DNA of 62,746 nt from an uncultured Bacteroidales bacterium (GTDB taxonomy: Bacteria; Bacteroidota; Bacteroidia; Bacteroidales; Paludibacteraceae), in the NCBI GenBank assembly GCA_944322025.1, contig CALUOH010000001.1, positions 1-62,746 of the forward strand. The letters are read 5' to 3'. Below the pieces are notes generated by a model. It saw only the letters and a list, made by a program, of their open reading frames with translations. It did not search any database and had not been told where the DNA came from. Both the position numbers and the translations under genes were made by a program. Shown here one piece after another: positions 19,701-28,021 of this stretch; within the stretch, counting starts at the first letter, position 1; each line of letters starts with the position of its first letter.

Positions 19701-20026
19701 TCCTCGTCAGCGAAGGCAACTACTCCGACGCGCACGGATTCCCCGTAGCCTACCGCGCCCTCGGACTCGGCAAAATCATAGGCATGCCCGTAGCCGGCAC
19801 GATGACAGCCGTATGGTGGGAGCGGCAGATAGACCCCACGCTCGTATTCGGCATACCGCAGGTCGGCATGCGCGACATGAACGGCAAATATCAGGAAAAC
19901 AAGCAGCTCAACCCTGACATCATGGTGAACAACACACCCGACAGCATGGAGGAGGGGCGCGACCTCCAGATAGAGGCCGCCGTCAAGCACCTCCTCGAAG
20001 AAGTGCAGAAACAGGCTGCAAAATAA
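16766..20026 (+). CDS. Tricorn-like S41 protease with beta-propeller and PDZ domains
   Basis: The 1086-residue exported protein has a signal peptide ending at MSLSAQ. TolB/WD40-like propeller repeats (FSPDGRKLVYASERGG, SWSPDGRWFAVM) fill residues 25 to about 550, followed by a charged lysine/glutamate-rich linker (about 555-595) and a second propeller. A C-terminal core domain with ASHTGCRYYG, a PDZ domain (about 800-880) and the S41/tricorn catalytic domain complete it. The nucleophile is likely Ser 987 in GNYSDAHG. Archaeal tricorn degrades peptides from the proteasome; this homologue is periplasmic or envelope-associated and probably cleaves oligopeptides. Confidence 0.9.
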   Translation: MKLLKVTLASVLLTSAMSLSAQKSPLWLRYPAISPDGSEIAFCYQGDIFKVPAGGGTAVQLTSNEAYDYAPVWSPDGKSIAFASDRYGSFDIYTMPAEGGTPKRLTFWSGKEVPMAYSPDGKSIYVESQIMADKGYSQYPGTAEQTYTVPAEGGRLELLTSVCMENISVSKSGSKMLYHNKKGYEDPWRKHHTSSVTRDICLYDMQTGKHSYVTEFSGEDRNPVFMPGDEETFYYLSEKTGSFNIWKRTISGGNRESQITRFDTHPVRFLTAATGGLLCFSYNGEIYTVREGEVPVKVNITVNNDATESDYRIMNNVASGADEFDVSPDGKEVAFIVRGDVFVASAEYGTTVRITNTPEQERSVSFSPDGRKLVYASERGGCWNIYMSEIENEDEKMFAYATSIKESPVTEGNVARFQPSFSPDGNEVAFLENRTTLRVINLKSKDIRTVLDGKYNYSYSDGDQWYSWSPDGRWFAVMYFENGGWNHEDVGIVKADGSGEIHNITASGYSEGGIRWAMDGNALLFYSDQYGYRSHGSWGADLDLMAVFLNQETYDKVRMDKEERALFAEKEKAADEKKSKKEKKQEEKDSIKAEKEIPALEFEFDGIENRIVRLTPVSASYTDAYLDKKGENFYYIARYEKGYELWKRDLLEGTTSLVSKIGNLPAAFGTDKEGATVFLMAYGGAIQKVDLASGRLTPVSYNAEFNWRPAQEREYIFNHAWQQVVDKFYDPDIHGIDWKGYRDAYARFLPYINNNYDFSEMMSEMLGELNASHTGCRYYGRTPGDQTAVLGMFFDNNYEGDGLRIAEILEDNPIITKESKIEEGVIITKIDGNEIKAGEDWYRFLDHKTGKNTVLTLSDGRTEWEETVKPFSASLQNELLYQRWIKQREALVDSLSGGRIGYVHVRGMDSPSFRNVFSKALGKYRNCDAIIVDTRYNGGGWLHDDLATFLSGKRYVDFAPRGQYIASEPFNKWYKPSCVLVSEGNYSDAHGFPVAYRALGLGKIIGMPVAGTMTAVWWERQIDPTLVFGIPQVGMRDMNGKYQENKQLNPDIMVNNTPDSMEEGRDLQIEAAVKHLLEEVQKQAAK

Positions 20027-20049
20027 CCCGCCCCACAGGCGGAAACCCT

Positions 20050-20088
20050 GCAAAGGCGCACCTTATGTAAGGTGCGCCTTTGCTTTTT
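20050..20088 (+). terminator. Intrinsic terminator after the tricorn-like gene
   Basis: A 16-bp perfect stem (GCAAAGGCGCACCTTA and its complement) with a two-base centre is followed by TTTTT. Confidence 0.92.
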
Positions 20089-20428
20089 CCATCCTCCGCA
20101 AAAAGCTCCTCCATCAGCGTCACACAAAACACACACTCCGCTCCCCCGCATCCCGTTTCCGCGCCAACCATCCCCACGTCCCAACCCCCCCACACATCCA
20201 CCACCTGCCCCTCCCTGACTCCCGGCGACCCTCAGGCGACCCTCAACCGACCCACTCCCAATCCCTCCGCAGCACACACCCTCACCCGCCATAAATCACA
20301 TCTTTCGCCGCAACCGCACTCATCTACCACAACAGCTTAAAACACCCATCTGACATCCACTTCAGCACCACACCTGCCCGCCATCTCACCCCAATCGCCC
20401 GCCTCACGCGCACAAAACGCCCGAAACA

Positions 20429-20460
20429 CTTGCCGCACCCCACACAATTTCGTATCTTTG
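20429..20460 (+). promoter_or_regulatory. Upstream promoter of the M3 peptidase gene
   Basis: CTTG at 20429-20432 and TATCTTTG at 20453-20460 are 20 bases apart, matching the Bacteroidota -33/-7 arrangement. The 17 bases TATCTTTGTGTGCCGAA recur 88 bases downstream. Confidence 0.65.
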
Positions 20461-20540
20461 TGTGCCGAAGAACACGAAGATAAGATGCGTCTCAACAGAA
20501 GATGCCAAACAAGTATGCCGCTCTTGCGCCCGACTTTCGC

Positions 20541-20548
20541 TATCTTTG
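20541..20548 (+). promoter_or_regulatory. Downstream, duplicated -7 element of the M3 peptidase gene
   Basis: A second TATCTTTG inside the repeated TATCTTTGTGTGCCGAA block lies 46 bases before the start codon. Its -33 spacing is less good than that of the upstream copy. Confidence 0.5.
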
Positions 20549-20593
20549 TGTGCCGAAAGCCCTTAGAACTCTAATATCAAACAAATAATTCTC

Positions 20594-22699
20594 ATGAAAA
20601 AAACCTTATTAATCCTGTCAGCAGCAATCATGATGTGCGCTTGTGGCAACAAACAGAACAGCGAAGAGGCTCAGAACCCCTTCCTCACAGAGTGGGAAAC
20701 CCCTTACGGCATCCCCCCGTTTGAACAAATCAAACCGTCGGACTACCTCCCAGCATTCCAGGAAGGCATCAGACAGCAACAGGCCGAAATTCAGGCCATC
20801 ATCGACAACCCCGAAGCACCTACATTCGACAACACCATCGGCGCACTCGACCGCAGCGGAATGCTCCTCTCCAAAGTCGCAGGCGTATTCTTCAACATCA
20901 CCGAAAGCGACGGCTCCGACGAACTGAACGCCGTCATGGAACAGGTGCTCCCCATCATCTCCGAGCACTCCGACAACATATACATGAACCCCGAACTCTT
21001 CCACCGCGTAGAGGCTGTCTACAACGGCAAGGACACGCTCAACCTCACAGTCGAGCAGACCACACTCCTCGACAAAATCTACCGCACATTCGTCCGCAAC
21101 GGAATAGCTCTCCCCGCCGACAAACAGGCGCAGCTCCGCGAAATAAACAAACAGATTTCCGCGCTCCAGCAGAAATTCGGCAACAACCTCCTCGCCGAGA
21201 CTAACGCCTACCGCCTTGTCATCGACAAAGAGGAAGACCTCGCCGGACTTCCCGAAGCAGTACGCACGGCCGCAGCCGAAGCTGCAAAGGCCGCCGGACT
21301 CGAAGGCAAATGGCTCTTCGGCCTGCAAGCCCCGAGCTACTTCCCATTCATGCAGTACAGCGAACGCCGCGACCTCCGCGAACAGATGTTCCGCGCATAC
21401 TCCAACCGTGGCAACAACAATAACGGGAACGACAACAAGGCAGTAGTCCTCGAACTCATCAAACTACGCATACAGAAAGCCAACCTCCTCGGCTACAAGA
21501 CCCCGGCCGCTTTCATCCTTGACGACACGATGGCGAAGACCCCGAAGGCGGTGAACTCATTCCTCTCCGACATATTCAAGGCCGCCAACAACAAGGCAAA
21601 ACAGGAAGTGGTCGAGCTTCAGGCCATGGCCGACAAAGAGGGCGCGACATTCAAAATAGAGCCGTGGGACTGGTTCTACTACGCCGACAAGCTCCGCGCA
21701 GAAAAATACGCCCTCAACGAGGATGTCATCAAACCATACTTCCAGATGGAAAACGTCCGCAAGGGCATATTCGCCGTTGCCAACAAACTCTACGGCCTCA
21801 CCTTCGAGAAACTCGACAGCGTGCCTCTCTTCAACCCCGAGGCAGAGTGCTTCAAGGTATCCGATGCTGACGGCTCACTCATCGGCATACTCTTCACCGA
21901 CTACTACCCCCGTGCCTCCAAGCGCGGCGGCGCATGGATGACCAACTTCCGCGAACAGCGCGTAATCGACGGCGTTGACGTGCGCCCCATCATAGTCAAC
22001 ATCGGCAACTTCACCAAACCGACTGCCACCACACCCTCACTCCTCACTCTTGACGAGGTAGAGACCATGTTCCACGAGTTCGGGCATGCCCTCCACGGCC
22101 TCCTCGCCAAGGCCAACTATGTAGGCGTCAGCGGCACAAACGTGACACGCGACTTCGTAGAGCTGCCCTCGCAGATTATGGAGAACTGGGCGTTCGAGCC
22201 TGAAGTTCTCGCCATGTACGCCACTCACTACCAAACAGGTGAAGTCATACCCGACTCCCTCGTCCGCAAGATACAGGCGCTCTCTACATTCAATCAGGGC
22301 TTCATGACCACCGAACTGGCAGCTGCCGCCATACTCGACATGTGCTGGCACAACCTCTCATCGGCCGAGGGCATCGAGCCCATCGCCTTCGAGAAAGAGA
22401 TGATGGACAAGATTGGACTGATTGACGAAATCATACCGCGCTACCGCACAACATACTTCAACCACATCTGGGCCGGCGGATACAGCGCAGGATACTACGG
22501 CTACCTCTGGGCTGAAGTCCTCGACAAGGACGCTTACGCTCACTTCAAGGAGACAGGCATCTTCAACCCCGAGACAGCGCGCGCATTCCGCACTCTCCTC
22601 GAAAAGGGCGGAACGGAAGAGCCCATGAAGCTCTACCGCGACTTCCGTGGGGCAGACCCCAACCCGGACTACCTCCTCATCGGACGCGGGTTGAAATAA
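20594..22699 (+). CDS. dcp: M3-family metallopeptidase (Dcp-like), lipoprotein
   Basis: The 701-residue protein has a lipoprotein signal (MKKTLLILSAAIMMCAC, lipobox before the second Cys). The M3 zinc motif HEFGH is seen in ETMFHEFGHALHGL near residue 495, with the third ligand region downstream (VELPSQIMENW). Dcp enzymes remove dipeptides from the C terminus of oligopeptides. As a predicted lipoprotein it would work in the periplasm, in keeping with the tricorn-like protease upstream, and the two may act on the same peptide pool. Confidence 0.92.
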   Translation: MKKTLLILSAAIMMCACGNKQNSEEAQNPFLTEWETPYGIPPFEQIKPSDYLPAFQEGIRQQQAEIQAIIDNPEAPTFDNTIGALDRSGMLLSKVAGVFFNITESDGSDELNAVMEQVLPIISEHSDNIYMNPELFHRVEAVYNGKDTLNLTVEQTTLLDKIYRTFVRNGIALPADKQAQLREINKQISALQQKFGNNLLAETNAYRLVIDKEEDLAGLPEAVRTAAAEAAKAAGLEGKWLFGLQAPSYFPFMQYSERRDLREQMFRAYSNRGNNNNGNDNKAVVLELIKLRIQKANLLGYKTPAAFILDDTMAKTPKAVNSFLSDIFKAANNKAKQEVVELQAMADKEGATFKIEPWDWFYYADKLRAEKYALNEDVIKPYFQMENVRKGIFAVANKLYGLTFEKLDSVPLFNPEAECFKVSDADGSLIGILFTDYYPRASKRGGAWMTNFREQRVIDGVDVRPIIVNIGNFTKPTATTPSLLTLDEVETMFHEFGHALHGLLAKANYVGVSGTNVTRDFVELPSQIMENWAFEPEVLAMYATHYQTGEVIPDSLVRKIQALSTFNQGFMTTELAAAAILDMCWHNLSSAEGIEPIAFEKEMMDKIGLIDEIIPRYRTTYFNHIWAGGYSAGYYGYLWAEVLDKDAYAHFKETGIFNPETARAFRTLLEKGGTEEPMKLYRDFRGADPNPDYLLIGRGLK

Positions 22700-22739
22700 G
22701 ACCATAATCAAAAGGCGGGACACATTCGCTCCGCCGAAT

Positions 22740-22767
22740 GGCATGAGGGCCTGACCGCCCTCATGCC
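22740..22767. terminator. Hairpin after the M3 peptidase gene
   Basis: GGCATGAGGGC and GCCCTCATGCC form a perfect 11-bp stem with a six-base loop, but no T-run follows, so terminator activity is uncertain. It excludes the earliest start (22763) of the next gene. Confidence 0.55.
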
Positions 22768-22810
22768 AACTAAGACAGGAAAACGACAAGAACATACTGA
22801 CCCCCTTCCC

Positions 22811-23803
22811 ATGACGCTACGTATTACAAAAGTGGCCATGCAGCCCAAACCGCTCAACTTCATCCTGCCGACGCTCCTCGCGGCAGTGTTGTGGTTCCTG
22901 CCCGAAATCACCGGACTGCACACCGCCACAGACGACCGCCCTTTCTGCCTGATGGGCACATACACCCTCTTCACTCTCCCGGCAGAAATAGCCCGCGCGG
23001 TACAGTTCGCCGTCTGCATAGCCACTTGGCTATACGTCATGACAATATGCGAGAACGCCAAGATAATCCCACTCCGCTCATCGCTCCCCTACTCCATCGG
23101 CATGCTGCTCTCGTCGGCAGTGGCATACACCCAATACTTTGACCACCACTCCCTTGCCCTCATACTGTTCATCCTCGCCTTCCGTCAGCTCCTCTCCATG
23201 TACAGTGCCGACAGCCGCCTCTCCTCGGCGTTCAACATCACATTGCTCCTCTCCATCGCCGCGCTCCTCGACCCCCGCTACGCCCTGCTCCTGCCACTCT
23301 TCCTGATAGGCATGTTCATATTCCGGGCATTCACGCCGCGCGCCGTTCTGGCCGCACTCACGGGCATACTCCTCCCCGCCTTCATACTCGCATCCGCCTG
23401 CTACCTGACCGACAGCATGGACACCCTGCGCCTCATCTGCGACAACATGCACTTCTACTCCTTCTCCCGTATGGACATCCCTCGCAGTGACATCATCATG
23501 GCCGCCTCGCTCTTCATCATCACCGCCATATCGCTCACATACTGCCTCATCGCAAGCGTGAACTGCACGCTCAACGTAAGGCTCAACTTCACGCTAACCC
23601 ACTGGTCATTCTGGCTCTCTCTCGGCTGGTTGCTGCTCTTCCTCCACAGCTACACCGCGCTCATCGCCGTGCCGCTCTTCTTCATCGTCCTCTGCCTGAG
23701 CCTCTACTTCTCCACCAACCACGGGAAAGCCTCATCCGTGCTGCTGATGCTCATCATCGCACTCTGCACCGCCTACCGTATCTCCTGGACATTTGGCTTA
23801 TAA
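22811..23803 (+). CDS. Multipass membrane protein, function unknown
   Basis: The product from the ATG at 22811 has 330 residues and about nine hydrophobic segments, with no charged catalytic motif. The layout recalls the uncharacterised Bacteroidota membrane proteins of the DUF6427 type, but this is not certain. A start at 22838 (MQPKPLNF) is also possible. Strong alternation of Leu/Ile-rich helices and short loops is the only clear feature. It is followed closely by a promoter and the YqaA-like gene. Confidence 0.65.
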   Translation: MTLRITKVAMQPKPLNFILPTLLAAVLWFLPEITGLHTATDDRPFCLMGTYTLFTLPAEIARAVQFAVCIATWLYVMTICENAKIIPLRSSLPYSIGMLLSSAVAYTQYFDHHSLALILFILAFRQLLSMYSADSRLSSAFNITLLLSIAALLDPRYALLLPLFLIGMFIFRAFTPRAVLAALTGILLPAFILASACYLTDSMDTLRLICDNMHFYSFSRMDIPRSDIIMAASLFIITAISLTYCLIASVNCTLNVRLNFTLTHWSFWLSLGWLLLFLHSYTALIAVPLFFIVLCLSLYFSTNHGKASSVLLMLIIALCTAYRISWTFGL

Positions 23804-23824
23804 CGGAAAAAAGATGTAACTTTG
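23792..23824 (+). promoter_or_regulatory. Promoter of the YqaA-like gene
   Basis: TTTG at 23792-23795 and TAACTTTG at 23817-23824 are 21 bases apart. The -7 element ends eight bases before the ATG at 23833, so the transcript is nearly leaderless. Confidence 0.7.
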
Positions 23825-23832
23825 TGGCGCAC

Positions 23833-24300
23833 ATGGACATCCTCCTATCCATAGACTGGGCGCAATACGGCTACTTCGGCCTCTTTGTCGCGGCATTCCT
23901 CGCCGCCACCATTGTGCCTTTCAGCAGTGAAGTGGTCTTCACCACTCTCGTCGTGACCATGAAGCTGAACCCCTGGGCATGTGTCGCTTGGGCCACGCTC
24001 GGCAACTGGCTCGGCGGCCTCACATGCTATTGGCTCGGACACCTCGGGAAAATCGAATGGATAGAGCGTTGGCTCAGGATAAAGCATGAGAAAATCGAAC
24101 GCTTCACCGACAAATTCCATCGCTACGGCGACTGGTTCGCGTTCTTCTCATTCCTCCCCGGCATAGGTGACATTATTGCAGTCGCCGCCGGTTTCATGCG
24201 TTGCCGCCTGTGGATTGTGGCAGTTTCCATGCTCCTCGGCAAATTGGCACGCTATGTGGTATGGCTATATGTAAACGGATATATCGTAAAACTATTTTAA
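23833..24300 (+). CDS. YqaA/DedA-family membrane protein
   Basis: The 155-residue protein has the SNARE-associated/DedA-type core: AAFLAATIVPFSSEVV in the first segment, ATLGNWLGGLTCYWLG, and FSFLPGIGDIIAVAAGF with its conserved glycine-proline re-entrant motif. DedA proteins are lipid carrier flippases or membrane-homeostasis factors; the YqaA subgroup is uncharacterised. The ATG at 23833 is chosen because the GTG at 23824 lies within the -7 element. Confidence 0.83.
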   Translation: MDILLSIDWAQYGYFGLFVAAFLAATIVPFSSEVVFTTLVVTMKLNPWACVAWATLGNWLGGLTCYWLGHLGKIEWIERWLRIKHEKIERFTDKFHRYGDWFAFFSFLPGIGDIIAVAAGFMRCRLWIVAVSMLLGKLARYVVWLYVNGYIVKLF

Positions 24301-24387
24301 TAACAACCGCTGCACCGCCGGGACATGCCCTTTTGGCAGACAGCCCCGCAGAGCGCAGGACAGACTAACTTTTTCAGAAAAGAAATA

Positions 24388-24744
24388 ATGAACGATGCAC
24401 AACAGCTCATCTCCGCTATTATCGGAGGAATGCAGGAGAAAAAGGCAAAGCAGATTGTAACAGTAGACATGACCGCGCTCGACGCACCGTGCCAATACTT
24501 CGTGATATGCGAAGGCGAATCCGCCACGCAGACCATGAGCATTGCCATATCAGTGAAAGACTACGTCCGCGAACACATCCACGAGAAACCTTTCGCTTCC
24601 GACGGCTACGAAAACTCTCAGTGGATTGCTCTCGACTACGGCAACGTCATAGTCCACGTTTTCCAGCCAGAGACACGCCGCTTCTACGACATCGAACACC
24701 TCTGGGAAGACGCCCGGATTGAATACATACCTGACTTGGACTAA
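24388..24744 (+). CDS. rsfS: Ribosomal silencing factor RsfS
   Basis: RsfS binds ribosomal protein uL14 and blocks subunit joining when nutrients are short. The 118-residue protein shows the family core CQYFVICEGESATQ, YENSQWIALDYGNVIVHVF and RRFYDIEHLWEDA. The start at 24388 follows AGAAAG and gives the normal length; the longer frame from 24325 lacks family resemblance. It is 14 bases before ftsH, a gene order known from other Bacteroidales. Confidence 0.93.
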   Translation: MNDAQQLISAIIGGMQEKKAKQIVTVDMTALDAPCQYFVICEGESATQTMSIAISVKDYVREHIHEKPFASDGYENSQWIALDYGNVIVHVFQPETRRFYDIEHLWEDARIEYIPDLD

Positions 24745-24758
24745 AAAACTCTACACCT

Positions 24759-26792
24759 ATGGACATGAGACAAAACCAGAATAACAGCAGGCAGCCCGGT
24801 AAACCGTTCAGGCCTCGCTTCAACCTCTATTGGCTATACATGATGATTGGCGTATTCTTCATCATCATGATGCTGTGGACTCCATCCGCATCCGTGCGGG
24901 AATTGCCCTACTCAAAATTCGAGCAGGCTCTCCGCGACGGTTGCGTCAAAAAAATCGACATAACACTGACCAAACAGCGCGCCACTGCCGTACTCGAGCC
25001 CGAATGCGCCAAAGGCATAACCGGCGTCGAGCCCGCCGGCAAAGAACCCGTACGCATCGAGACACTCGTCCCCTCCATCGACGAGTTCTCCAAACTCCTA
25101 TCCGAGCTCCAGCGCGAAAAGGTCTTCACCGGCGACGTATCCTACCACGAAGGCAAGGACTACATGGACCTGTTCATATTCTCCATACTCCCGCTACTCC
25201 TTCTCGTCCTCTTCTTCGTCTACATGAACCGGAAGATGATGAGCTCAGGTGGCCCCGGCGGTGGCGTGTTCAACGTCGGAAAGTCAAAGGCTCAGATGTT
25301 CGACAAGAACAACAAGAACAAAGTCACTTTCAAAGACGTTGCCGGACTTGCCGGAGCAAAACAGGAAGTCGAGGAGATAGTCGACTTCCTCCGCAAACCC
25401 AAGAAATACACCGAACTTGGAGGTAAAATCCCCAAAGGCGCACTCCTCGTAGGCCCTCCGGGCACAGGTAAGACCCTCTTGGCAAAGGCCGTGGCTGGTG
25501 AAGCCGACGTACCCTTCTTCTCCATGTCCGGCTCCGACTTCGTCGAAATGTTCGTCGGCGTAGGCGCAAGCCGCGTCCGCGACCTCTTCCGGCAGGCAAA
25601 AGAGAAAGCTCCCTGCATCGTATTCATCGACGAGATTGACGCCGTCGGCCGCGCACGTGGCAAAAACGTCAACATGGGCGGCAACGACGAACGCGAAAAC
25701 ACACTAAACCAGCTCCTCACCGAGATGGACGGATTCGGCTCAAACAGCGGCGTGATAATCCTCGCCGCAACCAACCGCGCTGACATACTCGACAAGGCAC
25801 TCCTCCGCGCCGGACGCTTCGACCGTCAGATACACGTCGACCTCCCCGACATCCACGAGCGGAAAGAGATATTTCAGGTACACATGCGACCGCTGAAACT
25901 CGACTCATCCGTCGACATCGACTTCCTCTCCCGGCAGACACCCGGCTTCTCCGGCGCAGACATAGCAAACGTCTGCAACGAAGCCGCACTCATCGCCGCA
26001 CGGCACAACAAGGCCGCCGTCGGAAAACAGGACTTCCTCGACGCAGTCGACCGCATCGTCGGCGGACTTGAGAAAAAGACCAAAATACTCACAGCCGAAG
26101 AAAAGCGCAACATCGCGTACCACGAGGCAGGCCACGCCACCATCAGCTGGAAACTCCAGTACGCCAACCCGCTCGTCAAAGTCACCATCGTACCGCGCGG
26201 CGAGGCACTCGGAGCCGCATGGTATCTCCCCGAAGAACGCCAGCTAACATCGCGCGAGCACATACTCGACGACATCTGCGCACTACTCGGAGGACGCGCC
26301 GCAGAAGACATATTCTTCAACACACTCGACACCGGCGCAATCAACGACCTCGAGCGCGCAACCAAAAAGGCATACGCCATGGTAGCATACTTCGGCATGA
26401 GCGACAAACTCTCAAACATGAGCTACTACGACTCCACCGGACAGTCCGACTACGGCTTCACAAAACCGTACAGCGACAAAACCGCCGAACTCATCGATGC
26501 CGAAGCCAAAGCCATCATCGCCGAACAGTACGAACGCGCCAAGAAAATCCTCCTCGAAAACCGCGAAGGACACAACCGCATGGCGCAGATACTCATCGAA
26601 AAAGAGGTACTCTTCGGCGACGACGTAAAAGCCATACTCGGCCCGCGCCCGTGGAAAAGCCGTGCCGATGAGCTCCTCGGCGAGCAGCCCGCCACGGCTC
26701 CTGCTCCCGACGCACTCCCGCCCTCGCCTGGCGCGGAGCCAGCCGATGGAGAGCCGCAAAACGACGGAACTCACACCGAAGAGCAGCAATAA
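24759..26792 (+). CDS. ftsH: ATP-dependent zinc metalloprotease FtsH
   Basis: FtsH is the membrane-anchored AAA+ protease that degrades unassembled membrane proteins and some regulators. The 677 residues show two transmembrane segments (about 24-43 and 131-151). Walker A GPPGTGKT lies near 232, Walker [12 protein letters not shown] and the second region of homology ([21 protein letters not shown]) follow, and the zinc motif HEAGH is near 455. The C-terminal tail after about 640 is proline-, alanine- and acid-rich. ATG codons at 24759 and 24765 are both possible starts. Confidence 0.96.
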   Translation: MDMRQNQNNSRQPGKPFRPRFNLYWLYMMIGVFFIIMMLWTPSASVRELPYSKFEQALRDGCVKKIDITLTKQRATAVLEPECAKGITGVEPAGKEPVRIETLVPSIDEFSKLLSELQREKVFTGDVSYHEGKDYMDLFIFSILPLLLLVLFFVYMNRKMMSSGGPGGGVFNVGKSKAQMFDKNNKNKVTFKDVAGLAGAKQEVEEIVDFLRKPKKYTELGGKIPKGALLVGPPGTGKTLLAKAVAGEADVPFFSMSGSDFVEMFVGVGASRVRDLFRQAKEKAPCIVFIDEIDAVGRARGKNVNMGGNDERENTLNQLLTEMDGFGSNSGVIILAATNRADILDKALLRAGRFDRQIHVDLPDIHERKEIFQVHMRPLKLDSSVDIDFLSRQTPGFSGADIANVCNEAALIAARHNKAAVGKQDFLDAVDRIVGGLEKKTKILTAEEKRNIAYHEAGHATISWKLQYANPLVKVTIVPRGEALGAAWYLPEERQLTSREHILDDICALLGGRAAEDIFFNTLDTGAINDLERATKKAYAMVAYFGMSDKLSNMSYYDSTGQSDYGFTKPYSDKTAELIDAEAKAIIAEQYERAKKILLENREGHNRMAQILIEKEVLFGDDVKAILGPRPWKSRADELLGEQPATAPAPDALPPSPGAEPADGEPQNDGTHTEEQQ

Positions 26793-26830
26793 CCCCTCCC
26801 GCAATCTAAATACAGCCCCTCAATAATAAA

Positions 26831-26859
26831 GCCACGGCACACCCTTGCCGTGGCTTTTT
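26831..26859 (+). terminator. Intrinsic terminator after ftsH
   Basis: GCCACGGCA and TGCCGTGGC form a 9-bp stem with a six-base loop, followed by TTTTT. Confidence 0.9.
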
Positions 26860-26910
26860 CTATGTCTACCTCTCACAAACCAGCCTCACCCCCTCCCAAA
26901 CCACCGTCCT

Positions 26911-26978
26911 AAAGAGAGTTAAAAACACCTACTCTCGCGCCAGCGCTCAGGGAGCCCCTACGGAACACCTCCGAAGCC
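26911..26978 (-). repeat. Dispersed intergenic repeat, copy C
   Basis: On the minus strand the core CGAGAGTAGGTGTTTTTAAC is preceded by the same ~40-base arm as copy B. It lies in inverted orientation to copy B, 12.6 kb away. Confidence 0.8.
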
Positions 26979-27036
26979 CCACCTCACCACCACCCAAGTT
27001 CCCCCGCACATCAACACCCCTCCCCACTAAGCTGGC

Positions 27037-27124
27037 GGGGCGCACAATCCATAGACGAAAACTATATCTTATATATGGTTAGTCACTCCAATGACAGTAT
27101 TTGTGGAAAATCAAAACAGTTTCT
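27037..27124 (-). repeat. 88-bp repeat X, copy 2
   Basis: The stretch from GGGGCGCACAATCC to AAAACAGTTTCT is the inverted counterpart of 16533-16619. The -33 TTTG of the cdsA promoter (27100-27103) is inside the repeat and the -7 begins at the base after it. Confidence 0.8.
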
Positions 27125-27132
27125 TAACTTTG
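27100..27132 (+). promoter_or_regulatory. Promoter of cdsA, partly inside repeat X
   Basis: TTTG at 27100-27103 and TAACTTTG at 27125-27132 are 21 bases apart. This places the transcript start near 27139 and rules out the upstream ATG at 27091. Confidence 0.7.
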
Positions 27133-27186
27133 CAGCCACAACCCGTGTACACCACGGTACAGCATAACAGTACACACCCTGTCACC

Positions 27187-28017
27187 ATGCTCACAATAAA
27201 CAAAAACCTGATACAGCGCACACTGGCCGGGGCACTCCTCGTCGCCGGCATCGTAGTAGCAATCCTGTGGAACATCTGGAGCTACGCACTGGTATTCATC
27301 TTCATATCCGTCTGCGCAGTCCGCGAATTCCACAGGCTCACAGGCCGCGCCTCCGACCGCTTCGGCACATGGCTCTCAGCCCTCTCCGCCGCCATGCTCT
27401 TCATCGCCCTACTCCTCTACGAGTCACAGATACTGCCCCCTATCTGCACACACATAGCATGGGCTGCCTACGGCCTCGGCATCATGGTATTCATCGTCTC
27501 AGGCCTCTTCCGCCGCCGCCCCGACCCCCTCGCCGACTGGGAGGGCATGGCGCTCGCACAGATATACATAGCCGTCCCCTTCGCACTCCTCAACGAAGTG
27601 CTCTTCTTCCACGGCGGCCACCACCCCATGCTCCTCCTCGCCCTCTTCGTCACCATCTGGTGCAACGACACATTCGCCTACCTCACAGGAAGCCTCATCG
27701 GCCGCCACCACATGGCACCGAACATATCCCCCAAAAAGACATGGGAAGGCTTCATAGGCGGCGCGGCCGGCACACTCCTCTCCGGCTACATCTTCTCCGC
27801 ATTCGACCCGGAGCTCTCGCTCCTCCAATGGTTCATATTCAGTGAAATAGTAGTAGTATTCGGCACACTCGGCGACCTTGTCGAAAGCCTGCTCAAACGG
27901 CAGCTCGGAGTGAAAGACTCCGGACACGCCATCCCCGGACACGGCGGCTGGCTCGACCGCTTCGACAGCATGCTCCTCGCCGCTCCCGCCGTCACACTCT
28001 ACCTATACCTCATTTAG
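27187..28017 (+). CDS. cdsA: Phosphatidate cytidylyltransferase
   Basis: CdsA makes CDP-diacylglycerol from CTP and phosphatidic acid in the inner membrane. The 276-residue protein has about eight transmembrane segments and the C-terminal signature region WCNDTFAYLTGSLIG, HHMAPNISPKKTWEGFIGG and KRQLGVKDSGHAIPGHGGWLDRFDS, which contains the metal-binding residues. The start at 27187 is chosen because the promoter lies downstream of 27091. psd follows four bases after the stop. Confidence 0.93.
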   Translation: MLTINKNLIQRTLAGALLVAGIVVAILWNIWSYALVFIFISVCAVREFHRLTGRASDRFGTWLSALSAAMLFIALLLYESQILPPICTHIAWAAYGLGIMVFIVSGLFRRRPDPLADWEGMALAQIYIAVPFALLNEVLFFHGGHHPMLLLALFVTIWCNDTFAYLTGSLIGRHHMAPNISPKKTWEGFIGGAAGTLLSGYIFSAFDPELSLLQWFIFSEIVVVFGTLGDLVESLLKRQLGVKDSGHAIPGHGGWLDRFDSMLLAAPAVTLYLYLI

Positions 28018-28021
28018 TCAG

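Larger units (their letters stand above)
20027..20593. other. C-rich intergenic region before the M3 peptidase
   Basis: After the terminator at 20050-20088 the plus strand is strongly C-rich to about 20450. Two near-identical promoter blocks follow (20453 and 20541). No gene is apparent. Confidence 0.6.
26793..27186. other. Intergenic region between ftsH and cdsA filled by terminator and two repeats
   Basis: In order it holds a terminator (26831-26859), dispersed repeat copy C (26911-26978), repeat X copy 2 (27037-27124) and the -7 element of cdsA. In relatives I expect ftsH and cdsA to be close, so the repeats appear to have been inserted between them. Confidence 0.6.

Noticed and set aside
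27091..27186. N-terminal extension of CdsA from the ATG at 27091
   Set aside because: The -33/-7 promoter lies inside this stretch and the extra residues are unlike the family.
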